NCBI GenBank assembly: GCA_946902985.2
Contig: OX336388.2
Span: 1,218,462,609 to 1,218,526,608 of the forward strand
Source of the DNA: Meconema thalassinum
Taxonomy: Eukaryota; Arthropoda; Insecta; Orthoptera; Tettigoniidae
DNA: 64,000 nt
Reading direction: 5' to 3'
The position numbers and the translations under genes were made by a program. Position 1 is the stretch's first letter. Each line of letters begins with the position of its first letter. Below, piece by piece: positions 21,890 to 33,429 of this stretch. The notes under the pieces were generated by a model. That model worked only from the letters and a program-made list of their open reading frames with translations, was not told the origin of the DNA and did not search any database.

Positions 21890-22240
21890 AATTGTATTAA
21901 CACAGGGAAGCCCAACTAGAACGGCTACATTCTGAGCTGTCGCTCCGGGTTCGATCCCTGCTCTGCCAAGAAATTTTATTCTGGTCTGAGGGCTGGAATG
22001 GGGCGCACTCGAGGCAAAACTAGAGCAAGGTTCGATTCCCATTTCAACAATCTTGGATGTAGGTTTCCGTGGTTTCCCACTTCCACTCCAGGCAAATACC
22101 GAGATAGATCCTAACTTAAAGCCTCGGTTGTCAACACCCCATTTTAATTACAAATGCACACATCAATACAGCCATCACAATAACACAGGTTATCAGAGAA
22201 AATTTTTACACTCTCACACCAAAGTAGATGGGGCTGAGTG
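21890..22240 (+). repeat. Decayed SINE pieces
   Basis: B-box-like words (gggttcgatccctgctctgcc at about 21950, ggttcgattccca at about 22030) and body words (gtttcccacttccactccag, tacagccatcac, gttatcagag) match other SINEs in this window (62.2-62.45 kb). The part 22200-22240 resembles the hairpin-tail module. No target duplication was found. Confidence 0.6.
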
Positions 22241-22293
22241 ACCACTATGTCTTGAGTCCATCAAATGAATTGTTCGCTAATTGTCTCTCATGG

Positions 22294-22605
22294 GCCGGCT
22301 CCGTGGTGTTGGGGTAGCGTGCCTGCCTGTCACCCAGAGGCCCCGGGTTCGATTCCCGGCTCCGTCAGGGATTTTAGAAACTGACGTGAGGGCTGGAACG
22401 GGGTGCACTCAGCCTCGTGAGGACAATTGAGTTGCTGTCTGACAGTGAGGCAGCACCCCGATCACGAAAACCAAGATTAACGGCCGAGGGGACCCGATGC
22501 GCTGATCACGAGTCACCCCAATATCTGCAAGCCAAATGGCTGGGCAGCGGTCGCTTGGTAGGTCTAGGCCCTTCACGGCCTGTAGTGCCAGGGGTTAGGC
22601 TATAT
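22294..22605 (+). mobile_element. Full-length tRNA-headed SINE (family 2)
   Basis: About 312 bp between perfect 14-bp duplications attgtctctcatgg (22280-22293 and 22606-22619). The head has an A box (tggtgttggggtagcgtgcc) and a B box (gggttcgattcccggc). The body holds gggctggaacggggtgcact and tgacagtgaggcagcaccc, ending with gtcgcttggtaggtctaggc and tgtagtgccaggggtt. The head is not a functional tRNA, as there is no matching acceptor stem. Confidence 0.92.
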
Positions 22606-22661
22606 ATTGTCTCTCATGGCAAAAGCGATTGTGGCTATTTTTATTTAATAATTTAAAAGTA

Positions 22662-22855
22662 TATGGCAACGTAAATCGTGGAGAATTCCTTACTTTACGG
22701 GAATAAGTTAATGAAAGTAAAATATGTTTAGACAATGTAATACCAATTGCAAGAAAGAATAATTGGGAAATTAAAAAAAACATGTCGGAGGTGGATTTTG
22801 AACTCCTTCGACGATGCAAAATTCATTTCGTAGTCCGCAATGATAAGTTATGTTA
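22662..22855 (-). repeat. tRNA-headed repeat, copy 1
   Basis: Shares agcaacgtaaatcgtggaga-type sequence, ctttacgggaataa and acaatgtaataccaattgca with 23264-23470, in the same orientation about 600 bp apart. In this copy the tRNA-like head is degraded. Confidence 0.65.
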
Positions 22856-23263
22856 TGGAGTTCGAGTGCAATATTAAGTTACGTAAACAACAAACGCACT
22901 TAACTGCCAGTTGAAGTTCATCAATATTTCCCTTCTTTTATGATTCTATTCCAGTACGTATCGTGAGAACATCATAAACAATATTTCCCCCCTTTTTAAT
23001 TCTCATAAACAAAGATCACACTACGATGCGTGGATCTTTTATCCGCCTTCTCTCTCGTGAAGGAGCGCCATTGTGAGCACGTGCAATTGCCACAAATATT
23101 ACATTTTTCTTTAATCATTTAAAAATATACAGTAACATATATTTTCCTTTGAAAGATAATCTGCAAATCTACAAGCGAAGAGCTTTCGTCAGAATGGTAT
23201 ATGAAGTTAAGCCGTTTTCTCAATCTCGCAGTAACAAAAATCACCTTAGTGTTCTAAATACAT

Positions 23264-23470
23264 AGATAGCAACGTAAATCGTGGAGAATTCATTACTTTA
23301 CGGGAATAACAAAAGTAAATTATGTTTTGACAATGTAATACCAATTGCAAGAAAGAAGAATACGGAAATTAAAAAAACACGGTATCCGAGGTGGGATTCG
23401 AACACCTTCGATGATTCATGATAAAATCCGTGGTGTGGAACGTTAGCCACTGAGCCACCCAGATGGAACT
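23264..23470 (-). repeat. tRNA-headed repeat, copy 2
   Basis: Read on the minus strand the end gives gggtggctcagtggctaacg (A box) and gtgttcgaatcccacctcgg (B box), so this is a minus-strand tRNA-derived SINE. It is a direct-repeat partner of 22662-22855. Confidence 0.7.
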
Positions 23471-23735
23471 GTACTAAATATCGGGGTTGTGGTTGTTTTA
23501 CACGAGAAGGAAATCTTTATTTTATAAACATAATATTTTCATAGTAGCTCCTTCTCTTCTCTCAACAAACTACTCTTTCTTCTTTAACTTCCAACTACCA
23601 AGGAAGATAATATCGGACCTCACACCACACTATTTCAACAAGTCTCCCAATAATATATTTAAAAAAAAACAATAGACAATCATAAAAAGAATATCTATCT
23701 AGATATGGAATTTCATAGAGCAAGGCCCCCCCCAC

Positions 23736-25691
23736 CAAGGCTTATAAACTACAGAGGTTGCCTCAATTTTCACTCACCAATCAGCGCTCACAAGGCGGAT
23801 GACGTCACAAGATACCAAACGCTCCATGTGGGGAACGTAACGAAACTGTCAACATCAGCTGTTGAGTACGCAAAGAACAGTTTATTCTCATGAAATTATT
23901 GGTAAATGGGTGATAAAATAACTGAATGTAGCCTACTTACATTTTATGTTGTGATCTTCTTGAATTTCTTGGAAATTCGCCTAGACTCGGTAGCAGTATC
24001 GTGGGTTTTAGTGACTTCCAATAACCACTTCTTATGCAAGATAGAATTGGAATGTTTCAATCTGATGAAGAAAATTGTTATCACAGCTGCCTCAACCCCA
24101 CCAGACGGTACATCAGAAACTTCTCTCGACACAAAATCTGTCGTTCTTCTTAGAACGTTCTTGCCTCGTTGAAATCCGTATTTTCCGTGAATTGTGACGA
24201 ATTTTGCTGAAATGTGCCGGAACTGGTTTAGCCAAGTGTCTGAGGGAACGGTCATACCACCGTATGACAAGTGTTTAATTCAGGTTGGTAATGCATAATC
24301 GTGTTAAGTTTGCATTCCATAGGTTAAGTTCCCAAGTTGTGGAAATTTACCTTGGAACTTGTGGGCTACATAACCTGCAACATAAGCCTTGCCATCTTCC
24401 TCACTTTGTTCCATGATATTGGCAATGAAGGACGCAGGTTGAACATTGCTCCCTAAGGTTGGTTCTGGAAGCACGTTACTTGATTCAGACACTATGCCAG
24501 CTTTGTTTAGTGCTTTAGCAACTACATATTCATCTGAATCTGGATCAGCAGTGTTGGTTTGCTTTTGAACAACTCCTGGATTTTTTTCCTAAAATAATCA
24601 TCCTCAGTCTGTAAATGCAGTCAAGGGGAGCCACCACGGGTTCGCAATTGTGAAAAGAGGTTTTCCAGTACATCTTGATTTAGCCTATGTGTGAGAATGT
24701 ACTTTGTATCATGCCTACGGGCCATATCTTGGAACAGACGTCGAAGGGATTTTATTGAAAGGATGACTGCTTTCTGTAATATTTGCAAATATTTTTTACC
24801 AATACAAAGAGAATTACTCATGAAATTTTCCATCTTGTCCAAAAACAAAATACCATGCCTGGGTGTATATAAGGGGGGGACTGAGGGGGCTCCAGATCCT
24901 CCCCGAAAAAGCCAACTTGGGTACAACATACAATGTATTTCACAGTAGTCTACTTTTAAGAAATAATTATCAATTTGTAAAAGGAAATGAGTGTTTACCT
25001 TTCTGCTTTATAAATTGACAAGTAGCCCATTTAGATATTTTCCATTCATACTCCATAGACTATAATAGAAAATTCATTAAGTACTCACAATTTTCCACGA
25101 TGGTCAGCCCCTCCCACCCCCCTCTAAAATTTGTATACACGTCCCTGATACCATGTACGAAATGTGTCAAAAATATTAACAGCTTTAAAATCATCCTAGC
25201 AGGTCATCAAAACTTAAGAGTAGACCAGCTAGGCTCACTTACCATTTGGTTTTAGATTCCTTGGAAATCTTGGCTTTATATTAAGCAATTCGGCCCTGTA
25301 GTCTAATTCGAAGTCTTCACTCGTAAAGTGCAGGGAACATATCCTACTTGTTTGAGGGTTGCAATGATATTTTCGCTTACATGCAGCAATCCACTGATTG
25401 CTAAGGCATGCGTCTTTAGGCATCGTGAAAAACGACAAGTCATTTCCAACTTTATAATAACTGTGACAAACTGCCACAGCTCATCTTTGGCCTGGCATGA
25501 TTATAAACAAAAGGGCTTAAAACGCGTGTTTAAACCACTGCAATCCATACAATATAAGTTGACTTTCCTTGCATATCTCGCACCTCGCGCGCTACGAGGA
25601 AACGTGTGACGTCACGTCCTTTCCCTTCCCTCCGCGATCCCCTCGCCTGAGAGCTCCATATTGAGGCAACCTCTGTAGTTTACTAGCCTTG
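23736..25691 (-). mobile_element. P-like (THAP) DNA transposon
   Basis: A 32-bp terminal inverted repeat (caaggctt..taaactacagaggttgcctcaat) lies at 23736-23767 and 25660-25691, with 30 or so matching positions. Flanks carry a C-rich duplication (ccccccac-type, 23727-23735 and 25692-25700). It is 8-9 bp because the C-run makes the edge ambiguous, and this fits the 8-bp duplications of the P superfamily. The 1.96-kb body holds transposase fragments on the minus strand, with a large deletion in the middle. Confidence 0.88.
23944..25477 (-). pseudogene. P-element-like transposase relic with THAP domain
   Basis: Fragments are in order on the minus strand. 25477-25235 holds a THAP zinc finger (VCHSYYKVGNDLSFFTMPKD, W..AC, then ICSLHFTSEDFE, giving the CxxHF end). 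24780-24621 reads KSLRRLFQDMARR and KYILTHRLNQDVLENLFSQL, the C-terminal region of P/THAP9 transposases. 24492-24304 reads YVAGYVAHKFQ. 24270-23944 reads MSYGGMTVPSDTWLNQFRHI. The catalytic core and GTP-binding middle are absent, so this is a non-autonomous remnant. The protein would bind TIR DNA in the nucleus. Confidence 0.85.
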
Positions 25692-26031
25692 CCCCCCCAC
25701 TACCTCACTGCTGGACCATTACAAAGAATCCTTTAGCTCAGGCGAGATTCCCTTCAATGGCCCACCAGCAAGAGGTGGCCATGCTACAAACCTTAACCTA
25801 TGAAAATGAATAGTGACATTCGCCCTCACGTGAGGATCACATACATACTTTACAAAACATATCACAAAAATATCACACACAAAGTAAAACACATTATACA
25901 GTAAATCATGATAGTCTTCATGAGGGCCATTGGCACTATCATTGCCAGGGACAAATGCTCTAAGTTCACCAGAATCACCAACATAAATATTTTCGTCAAA
26001 TGGAGTAGTCAAAACTATCTCTTCAGGTCTA

Positions 26032-26166
26032 TTAAACACTGACAACAATATCATAATCAGAAGGAACGGCAGAATCGTCATAAAACCCGTCCGAGCCGTC
26101 ATCACACTCATCCTCCCGTCCATCGTCGTCCGAAGAATAATCATCATCAACAGAATCCAAAATCAT
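26032..26166 (-). CDS. Short acidic ORF, possible first exon (unrecognised)
   Basis: The start ATG is at 26166. The 44-residue frame begins MILDSVDDDYSSDDDGRE and is rich in Asp/Ser/Gly, ending VSV at a TAA (26032-26034). It lies head to head with the THAP-like exon at 26501 across about 335 bp of relatively GC-rich DNA. It could be the N-terminus of an acidic nuclear protein or chance. No splice-supported continuation was found. Confidence 0.25.
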   Translation of the reverse strand: MILDSVDDDYSSDDDGREDECDDGSDGFYDDSAVPSDYDIVVSV

Positions 26167-26500
26167 GGGGCTATCCCACAAGGATGGCTGGTAGCTAAGG
26201 CAGCAGTAAGCCGAATAGACGATGACAGGAGGTATAGCAAGATGGCAGCGAGCGCATGGTGCAATATTGCTCGTAGACCACGTGGTCCGTAGAGCGCTCT
26301 TGTCTTATTCGGTGACGCCATGCCCAGTGGCCAGGCCTCTTGATTGTAGTTCCACGAGTGTTCTGTGTTGTGTTAATGCAAAAGAAGTAGTAGTGTATTT
26401 TGCGAATTTAGGTTCGATGTATAGTAGTATACTTGTAAATTACAAGATTCAATTTCAATGTGTACTATGTGTTCATGTGAATTCTGAATGAGGTTTCAAC

Positions 26501-26775
26501 ATGCCGCAGTGTTCAGCATATAGATGTACAAACAGAACCGAACAGCAGAAAGAGAAATCGTTTCATCGGTGAGTTTTATACTATAATAAAAATTAATATT
26601 TCGAGGGTAGTGTTTTGAGTTTTATTATATGTATTTATATTTCGCATATTCTGGGAGGAAAATGGCAATTCATTTTTGTAGGTTTCCTTTCTCGAGACCC
26701 GAACTTCTAAGATCATGGATTAGGAGTATCAAGCGGGAGAATTGGGAACCTTCGAAAACAGATGTTCTCTGTTAA
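26501..26775 (+). pseudogene. Two-exon THAP-domain fragment
   Basis: Exon 1 (26501-26568) starts MPQCSAYRCTNRTEQQKEKS and ends at FH plus the first two bases of Arg. The intron (26569-26681, 113 bp) opens GTGAGT and ends TTTTTGTAG. Exon 2 (26682-26775) continues FPFSRPELLRSWIRSIKREN and WEPSKTDVLC, then TAA. This is the first half of a THAP zinc finger (MPxCxxxxCxN, FHRFP, W..SIKRENW, LC). The second half (SEHF... AVPTIF) is missing because a stop replaces it. It is either a broken host THAP gene, a P-like element piece or the first part of a longer unspliced gene. The same intron position appears at 48.3 kb. Confidence 0.7.
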
Positions 26776-28245
26776 CTTTTATGTAGAGCTGTGGAGTGAA
26801 ATTGGTTTGGCTTAAAGTGCAATTTGGCCTAGATCTACTTCCCTTTATTATTAAGTTTATTGTGCTGCTAGCGTGATTAAAAGCTGTAGTATTTGATGTA
26901 GAGTGCTGGGATTAGTAATTAAGCCCTGTAATCCTCCCCCCCCCCCTCCACCATGTCTTTCCGATTTCGCACCCTGATAATTATATAGGCTACCGGTATA
27001 TTTATTTTTGCGTAATTTTTACTGTGGCAATTAAGCTGCTGGTTATGTGATATATTGACAAGGTCTGAATATTTGCTGGTTTCATAAATACGTACAATTT
27101 GCTTAAATGATATTTTCATTTTATAAATTAAACTGCGCGTTATTTCATGGAAACAGAAATTCATTACCAAGAACCGATTACGATATGTCGAGTGTATAGT
27201 GAGCTACGTTTATAGGTACATCATTTGAAGAATGCATAATTTCGTGGCATATATATTTATTCAATTTACAAGAAAGTTTCCAGAAATTGTTTTTCACTCG
27301 TTACTCTGTTACTGATCGCTAACTTAATTGCGTGTACTCAGCACCTAAGTTGATATTTGTCAGCCGTTATTATACATTCATTTTTATTGCTATTCCGGAG
27401 ATTTACTGACCTCGGAATGACGTGTCAGTGATCCCAATGCCCTTATGCTATGAGTGAACATATCTCTATATTTTTATTTGTTCCAAAGCACCAATAATTA
27501 CGATTTAAAATTGACTAGATTATCATTGCTTCCCCATAAGGATGGCTCGAGAATGGGCACACCAACATGGCGGACCGCGCGCTCAACCTGGCGTACTTTC
27601 TCGTGCAGCGGAGAGCTGCCATCAGCGATCCATGTATAGAGATCAGTGGGCTATCCATATTGAGAACCCCATCTTCATCCTCGGCAGCACCATCCTCTTC
27701 CTCATTCTTCAACCTTTCTACACGGCGTTTCCGTCTTTCAACCTATACAGCGTTACGCTTTATATGATCCAGAGAACAAAGTTCGTTATCATACAGCATA
27801 GAAGATTTAAATTCAAATTCACACACGTAACAGATAGGCATCAAGAATTTCATCATTTTCCGGTTATATTCCAAAGCCACATCATGGAAGAAGTATTATT
27901 CTTCCATGGCCACATGTTTTGACTTCAGTAGCATGGAAGAATAATATTCTTCTTCCACGTCAGTAGTCTTAAAAAATAAACTTAAGTCCAGCCGCTGAGT
28001 CTCCGGCAGGGTGTCCATCCCCTTATCTCCACAGCTTATGAATTGCTTGGAAAATCCGTTTCATGTACATGAGTTTCTAGTGAACAAATATATTTCACTT
28101 GCGAAAAATTATATTTCTTTTACAGTAAGAGACAGAATATGTAATTTTTAATAAATCAAGTAAAGTTATGTTAAAAAATGTCATTTTGATCAACTGTGTA
28201 AAATAAAAACACAGAATATTAATTTTAAAGTAAAAATATCTAGCC
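26776..28245. other. Gene-free stretch with one hairpin
   Basis: No gene recognised. There is a C-run at about 26937-26947, a relatively CpG-rich patch at 27540-27640 with no confident ORF, and a strong inverted repeat at 27883-27959. Confidence 0.5.
27883..27959. repeat. Nested hairpin
   Basis: catggaagaagtattattct(tccatg) at 27883-27908 is itself nearly palindromic. It is followed 23 bp later by its reverse complement (catggaagaataatattctt...) at 27932-27959. Both arms can fold alone or pair with each other. Confidence 0.75.
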
Positions 28246-28411
28246 TGTTAGGACTGTAATTTGTAATGTAATTTCGTTAGGTTGGCAAAGCATGTTCGAG
28301 TGTTTTTTGTTCTAACAGCGTGTGCGGCAGTTGCCAAGATCCGTTGTTGATGCCTGTTCTGTAATAAAGATATGTGTAATTACTTATGATTTGAAGGCCC
28401 TAATTCCAACA
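28246..28411 (+). repeat. BEL 5' LTR
   Basis: 166 bp, TGTTAG...CAACA, with a polyadenylation-like aataaag. It is matched by 34916-35081 with about two substitutions (position 9 c/t, and the base after ctaacag c/t), so the insertion is young on the scale of this window. Confidence 0.95.
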
Positions 28412-28442
28412 TCTGGTGACCGTGACAGGATTTTTGTTAAAT

Positions 28443-30130
28443 ATGGAAAGGGCACGTTAAGTAAGAAGTGTTACAAGAACGGCATTTACACGAGTGCACA
28501 ACGAAATAAAAGTAGAGTTGGATTCTGCCGAACCTCCACGCGTGTTTGAAGCAGAAGCGAAGTTTCCGTTATTAAAAATTAAGTACGATGAACTTCAGAA
28601 ACTTGATGAACAGATATTCACGCTGATGTTAGAAACAAATGCAACAGAAGATCAGCTAGACGCAGAAAACATGACGAGAGAAGATTATACTAGCAAGTAT
28701 TTTAAGATGCAGTTTATGTTGAATAAGAGAGTGAAAGAATGTGAAAATGTTAGTGTTACAAGCAGTCAGACAGGAAGTAACCTTCAAAAAAGGAAATTTA
28801 AGCTTCCCCAGATTGAACTTAAGAAATTTAGCGGCAATATTAAGGAGTGGTTACCGTGGTGGGGACAGTTTTCAAAGATTGATCAAGATGAAAGCATTGA
28901 GTTAGGAGATAAGTTTCAGTATTTGATCCAGTCAACTGTGCTGTGTTCCCGCGCTAGATTTAGTGGAGAGCTACCCCCCAACAGCGGTAAATTACCCTAA
29001 AGCCACAAAAGCCTTAAAATCACGATTTGGAAAAGAGGATATGTTGATAGAGGTATACATTCGAGAACTTCTCTCACTAGTGTTGAAGAACACTGTGCCA
29101 GGGTCTTCACGCTTACTATCAGCTTTATATGACAAACTAGAGTCCCATTTGAAGTCTTTAGAGTCTTTGGGTATAACTACTGAAAAATGCGAGGCTATGT
29201 TATTTCCATTAGTCGAGTCATGTATTCCTGAAGACTTGCTCAGGATCTGGCAACGACAGTCAACTGCTGGAGGAAGTCCAAAGGACCGTCTAAAGGGATT
29301 GATGAATTTCATCAAACTGGAAGTAGAGGGAGAAGAAAGAATCTGCATAGCCATGTCTGGAATCAAATTCGAAAAGGATAAAGAGAGGGAAAATTTAGGT
29401 TTTCAAGCAGATGAAATACTGACAGCAGCAGACTTACTTGTCACTAAAGAAAAGAAAGTGAGTCTAACCTATAACTGTACATTTTGTAATGGTAAGCATG
29501 CCAGCAGTGAGTGTTTTAGTGCTCAGGGACTAAGTCTTGACGAAAAGAGGAAAACGTTGTCAAATAAAAAATGTTGCTTTGTGTGTTTGAAGCCAGGGCA
29601 TTGTGCAAAGATTGTAGAATATCACTTAAATGTGTAATTTGTCACAGGAAACATTATCCCATCATGTGTCCAGAATTTCCTTCCAATAAGGATATCAAAG
29701 AGGATGAGAAATTATCAGACAAAAGTGAGCAGCAGGAACCAAAGCCTATTGAAGCATTGCATGCAAGATCATTAGATTCTCCTGAAGTGTACTTGCAGAC
29801 AGTTATAGTTACGTTAGTAGGAAAACATGTTGAAAGAAAAGTCAGAGCTATTATAGATACAGGGGCACAGAGGTCCTACGTTTTGAAAGAGGCTGCGGTT
29901 GAAATGGGTTATGAACCTATTAAAGAAGAGAAGGTTATTCACTCATTGTTTGGGGGTAGTAAAACGGAAGTTAGCCAACATAATACATACAGAATTTGTT
30001 TGGGCAGTATAGATGACAATTACCGGTGTACTATTGAAGTGTTGGATCAAAACATTATATGTGGAGATATTGGTCGAATCCAGAGAGGACCTTGGGTGCA
30101 AGAGCTAGAAGATGCAAACATTGAACTGAT
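28443..30130 (+). pseudogene. BEL gag-protease relic
   Basis: The ATG at 28443 opens MERAR, hits a stop, then continues in frame as VRSVTRTAFTRVHNEIKVEL, the usual BEL Gag start. Matrix/capsid-like sequence follows (KLPQIELKKFSGNIKEW, the typical LPxIxLPxFxG motif). A frameshift lies near 28965. Zinc knuckles are CTFCNGKHASSECF and CCFVCLKPGHCAK. Another frameshift at about 29600 leads to the protease with AIIDTGAQRSYV (catalytic DTGA) and then RGPWVQELEDANIELID, where the LINE interrupts it. The role was particle formation and polyprotein cleavage. At least one stop and two frameshifts inactivate it. Confidence 0.9.
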
Positions 30131-33100
30131 AGATAGATAGATAGATTTTTATTAATTCCATTTGATCAAATACATGCATTCAATACATTTTTGATATAGG
30201 ACACGTCAGAATTTACATCTATAAAATAAAAGAACTAACAGGTAAATATTACTAATATTATAACTATTTAACTTATTATAATAGCAAATCTTAATAGATA
30301 CAATCTTATTGCACAACTATTTACACCTCACTCTATTATCATAATATGAAAACTTAATTCTATAAATACAACAACATGCAGCTAGGTATTACAATTAAAT
30401 TAAAAAAGTAAAATATAATTATAGATTTCATCGCTCCTATACGCTAAGATATTCAACTACTGAGTAAAAACAATGGCACTGCAGATAAGCTTTCAACATT
30501 CTATCAAAGGTTTTTATTTTTGGGGCCAGTTTTATATACTGGGGTAGTTTATTGTATAATTTAACTCCAGTGTGAAAAGTTCCGTTTTGATATATGCTTG
30601 TGTGTGTGTGTGAAATATGAATGTTTTGATTTTGTCTTGTGTTATGCCTATGAACATCATTGTTTGTTTTAAGAAAAACATCTTTATTCTTTAAATTCTT
30701 TTAAAAAAACATAATACATTCAAAGATATATATGCAGGGCAGTGGGAGAATGTTTAAATCTTTAAACAGAGGTCTACATGATTCTCTAGAGTTTACATTT
30801 GCCATAATTCTAATCGCCTCTTTTGTATCCTAAACGTGCTTAGTACATCTGGCGACATACCCCAAAATATGATCCCATATCTTAAGTATGAATGGAAATA
30901 AGCAAAATAAGTATTTCTTAATGTGTGCATGCTAGTGCAGGTTTTCAAAATACGTAACGCAAAGCAAATCGAGTTCAGTTTAGTATTCAGATATTGTATA
31001 TGTTTATTCCATTTCAAGTCTTGTTGTATCCATAGTCCTAAAAACTTTGTTTCTGATTTATTTTCTATTTGATGACAATTTAATGTTATATTGGGTTTCG
31101 CAGGATTCCTATTCTGTATAGTGTGGAAATTTAGACATACTGTTTTTTATAGTTTATTATGAGGCGATTATCTTGTGACCATTTGGTTAACTCTCCTGTA
31201 ACGGAGTCAGCTGACTGCTGTATGACCTGTTTAGTTTCACCTTTTATTACGAGTGTTGTATCGTCCGCAAACAAAATTTCCTTATGTGAATGAACGTTCT
31301 GTGTTATATCATTGATATATAGAAGAAAGAGTAGTGGGCCCAAAACCGATCCCTGGGGTACTCCAAATTCAATAATTCCCTCGTTGGACAATGTTTCATT
31401 AAGTAATTTGGTTCCATCATCCTTGTGTCTCAAGCTTACTATTTGTTTACGCCTTGTTAAGTAAGACTCGATCCATTTATTAGCTAGACCTCTAATACCA
31501 TATTGATTTAGTTTGGTAAGGAGGATTTTATGGTCAACGACATCAAATGCTTTCGATAAATCCAAGAATAGGCCAGTTACATGTTCCTTATTGTCAATTA
31601 ATTTCAGTATACAATTACTACATTCGTAAATTGCGGTCTGTGTAGATTTTTCCCTTCTGAATCCATGTTGTGAGTTTGATAATATTTTATTTTTTTCTAT
31701 GAAACTTATCAGTCTCTTATACATATTTTTTCCCACAATTTTTGCAATACCAGTTGGAAAGGTAATAGGACGATAGTTATCTAATTCATCTTTTGAACCG
31801 TTTTTGTGCACTGGAATTACTTTTGATAACTTCAAAATATCCGGGTAAGTTCCTGAGAGAATTGAACTGTTTATTAAGTGCGTAAGTGGATTTAATATAT
31901 TTTCTGCACATTTCTTTAAAATTGCATCAGGGATGCCATCAATGACAGCACAGAATTTATTTTTTAGCTCTTTTATAACTATTCTTACCTCTTCACTTGT
32001 GACATGATTATAAATAAAGAATCACTGCATATATTTATTTTATTATTATAATTTAGTGTATTTACCTGTGATTTATTTAATACTTTTTGTGGAATTTCCA
32101 GAAAATAGTCATTAAAAGTGTTTGCTATTTCCTCTGGATTATTAATCACTTTATTATTTCTGGTCAGTGTAATGTTCCTTTGTATTTTAGCAGATTTTCC
32201 AGTTTCTTTCTTTATCACGGACCACATAGCCCTGTTTTTATTAGATGATTGGGAAATAAAATTATGATTATGCATTTTCTTTGCTAGTCTTATTACCTTA
32301 TTTAATATGCTAGTGTATTTTTTGTAGCATAAATTGAATTCAGGTGTTGTGTGGTATTGTTTATATAATTTGTGTAGGAATTTCTTTCTTTGACATGAAT
32401 TTATAATCCCTGTTGTTATCCAATTGCTAGTTTTGTTATTTTGAACAGTTCTTCGTTTAAAGGGGAATGCTATTCCAAAATAGTGTTTTCGGGTACTGTT
32501 AAATGCATTAAATTTATCATTTACATTTTCTAGTTTATACATTTCTGACCATGTTTCCTTATTTAATAAGTCATTGAAATATGTAACATTTGATTCAGTG
32601 AATGACCTGCACTTTGATTTTACTCCATTATCATTATTATTGATTGTTTCGGATACTTCAAAACTCAGTATTTGTCCATGGTGGTCACTAAAACCCGGAC
32701 AATAGACTTCTATTGAATGGTGATATTTATCTGTATTTATAAAAATTTGATCAGGAGTGGTTTTACTAAATTTTGTTATTCTTGTTGGGGTATTTACTGT
32801 GGGTTTCAGTCCATAGGAAATTAGTAACTGTGTTAATAATTCACAATTTCTATCAAATTTTAAGAAATCCACATTTACATCCCCACAAATTATTATATCG
32901 AAATTTACTCTGCTCATGTTATTGAGTAACAATTCTAATTTATCTATAAATAAAGGAAACTTTCCTGGCGGAGAACGGCATACGCATACAATTATTAACT
33001 TAAACTGCTGTATTTTTACGGCAGAGAATTCAAAATCCTGTTCCATAATTAGATAATCATAAGCTGTTATCTGTTCATGATCTAAATTATTTCTTAAGAA

Positions 33101-33429
33101 GATGCAAGTACCACCGTGGCTAATATTAGATCTAGAGTATTTACTAGCTTGTATAAACCCTGAGAATTGAATTAATTCGAGTTGTTCCTCTTTCAGCCAA
33201 TGTTCTGAAATACATAGTGCTGAGATGTCTTTAAGTTCATTTTTAAGCATTAGATTTATGTAATCAATTTTATTATAAAAAGACTGGACATTCTGGTGGT
33301 AAATTTTAAATTTGTTACTTTTGCAAGCTTGTGTTGGTGATTTATTTACATTATTATTATCATAATTGTTATTATTATTGTTGCTAGACAAATCCGAAAT
33401 ACCATTGTTACACTCCGTTAAATTTAAAT
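30131..33429 (-). mobile_element. Jockey/CR1-group LINE inserted in BEL
   Basis: A minus-strand, 5'-truncated LINE. Its 3' end is a short GATA microsatellite (30127-30147) and its 5' end lies just upstream of the endonuclease at about 33429. The BEL protease reading frame stops at IELID and resumes immediately after the LINE as VGDEIVPIEVLIDADVAG, which fixes both edges. I could not see a clear target duplication. Confidence 0.88.
30793..33429 (-). pseudogene. LINE ORF2 relic (EN plus RT) nested in BEL
   Basis: The endonuclease (33429-31985) starts inside the protein and includes KIYHQNVQSFYNKID, CISEHWLKEEQ, then DIIICGDVNVDFLKF (GDxN) and FSDHHGQIL (SDHH). After a frameshift, RT (31835-31131) reads IPVHKNGSKDELDNYRPITF, QHGFRREKSTQTA, LFLDLSKAFDVVDH, FGVPQGSVLGPLLFLLYIND and LFADDTTLV, the catalytic FADD box. 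The thumb region (31017-30793) is in a third frame. ORF1 is absent through 5' truncation. It is dead but well preserved. Confidence 0.9.

Noticed and set aside
22294..22370. tRNA gene from good A and B boxes
   Set aside because: It is the head of a 312-bp SINE with a 14-bp target duplication, so not an independent tRNA gene.
25719..26150. 143-codon minus-strand ORF with hydrophobic start
   Set aside because: The composition looks like an off-frame reading of an acidic stretch; the frame one base over gives the Asp-rich peptide. No domain was recognised.
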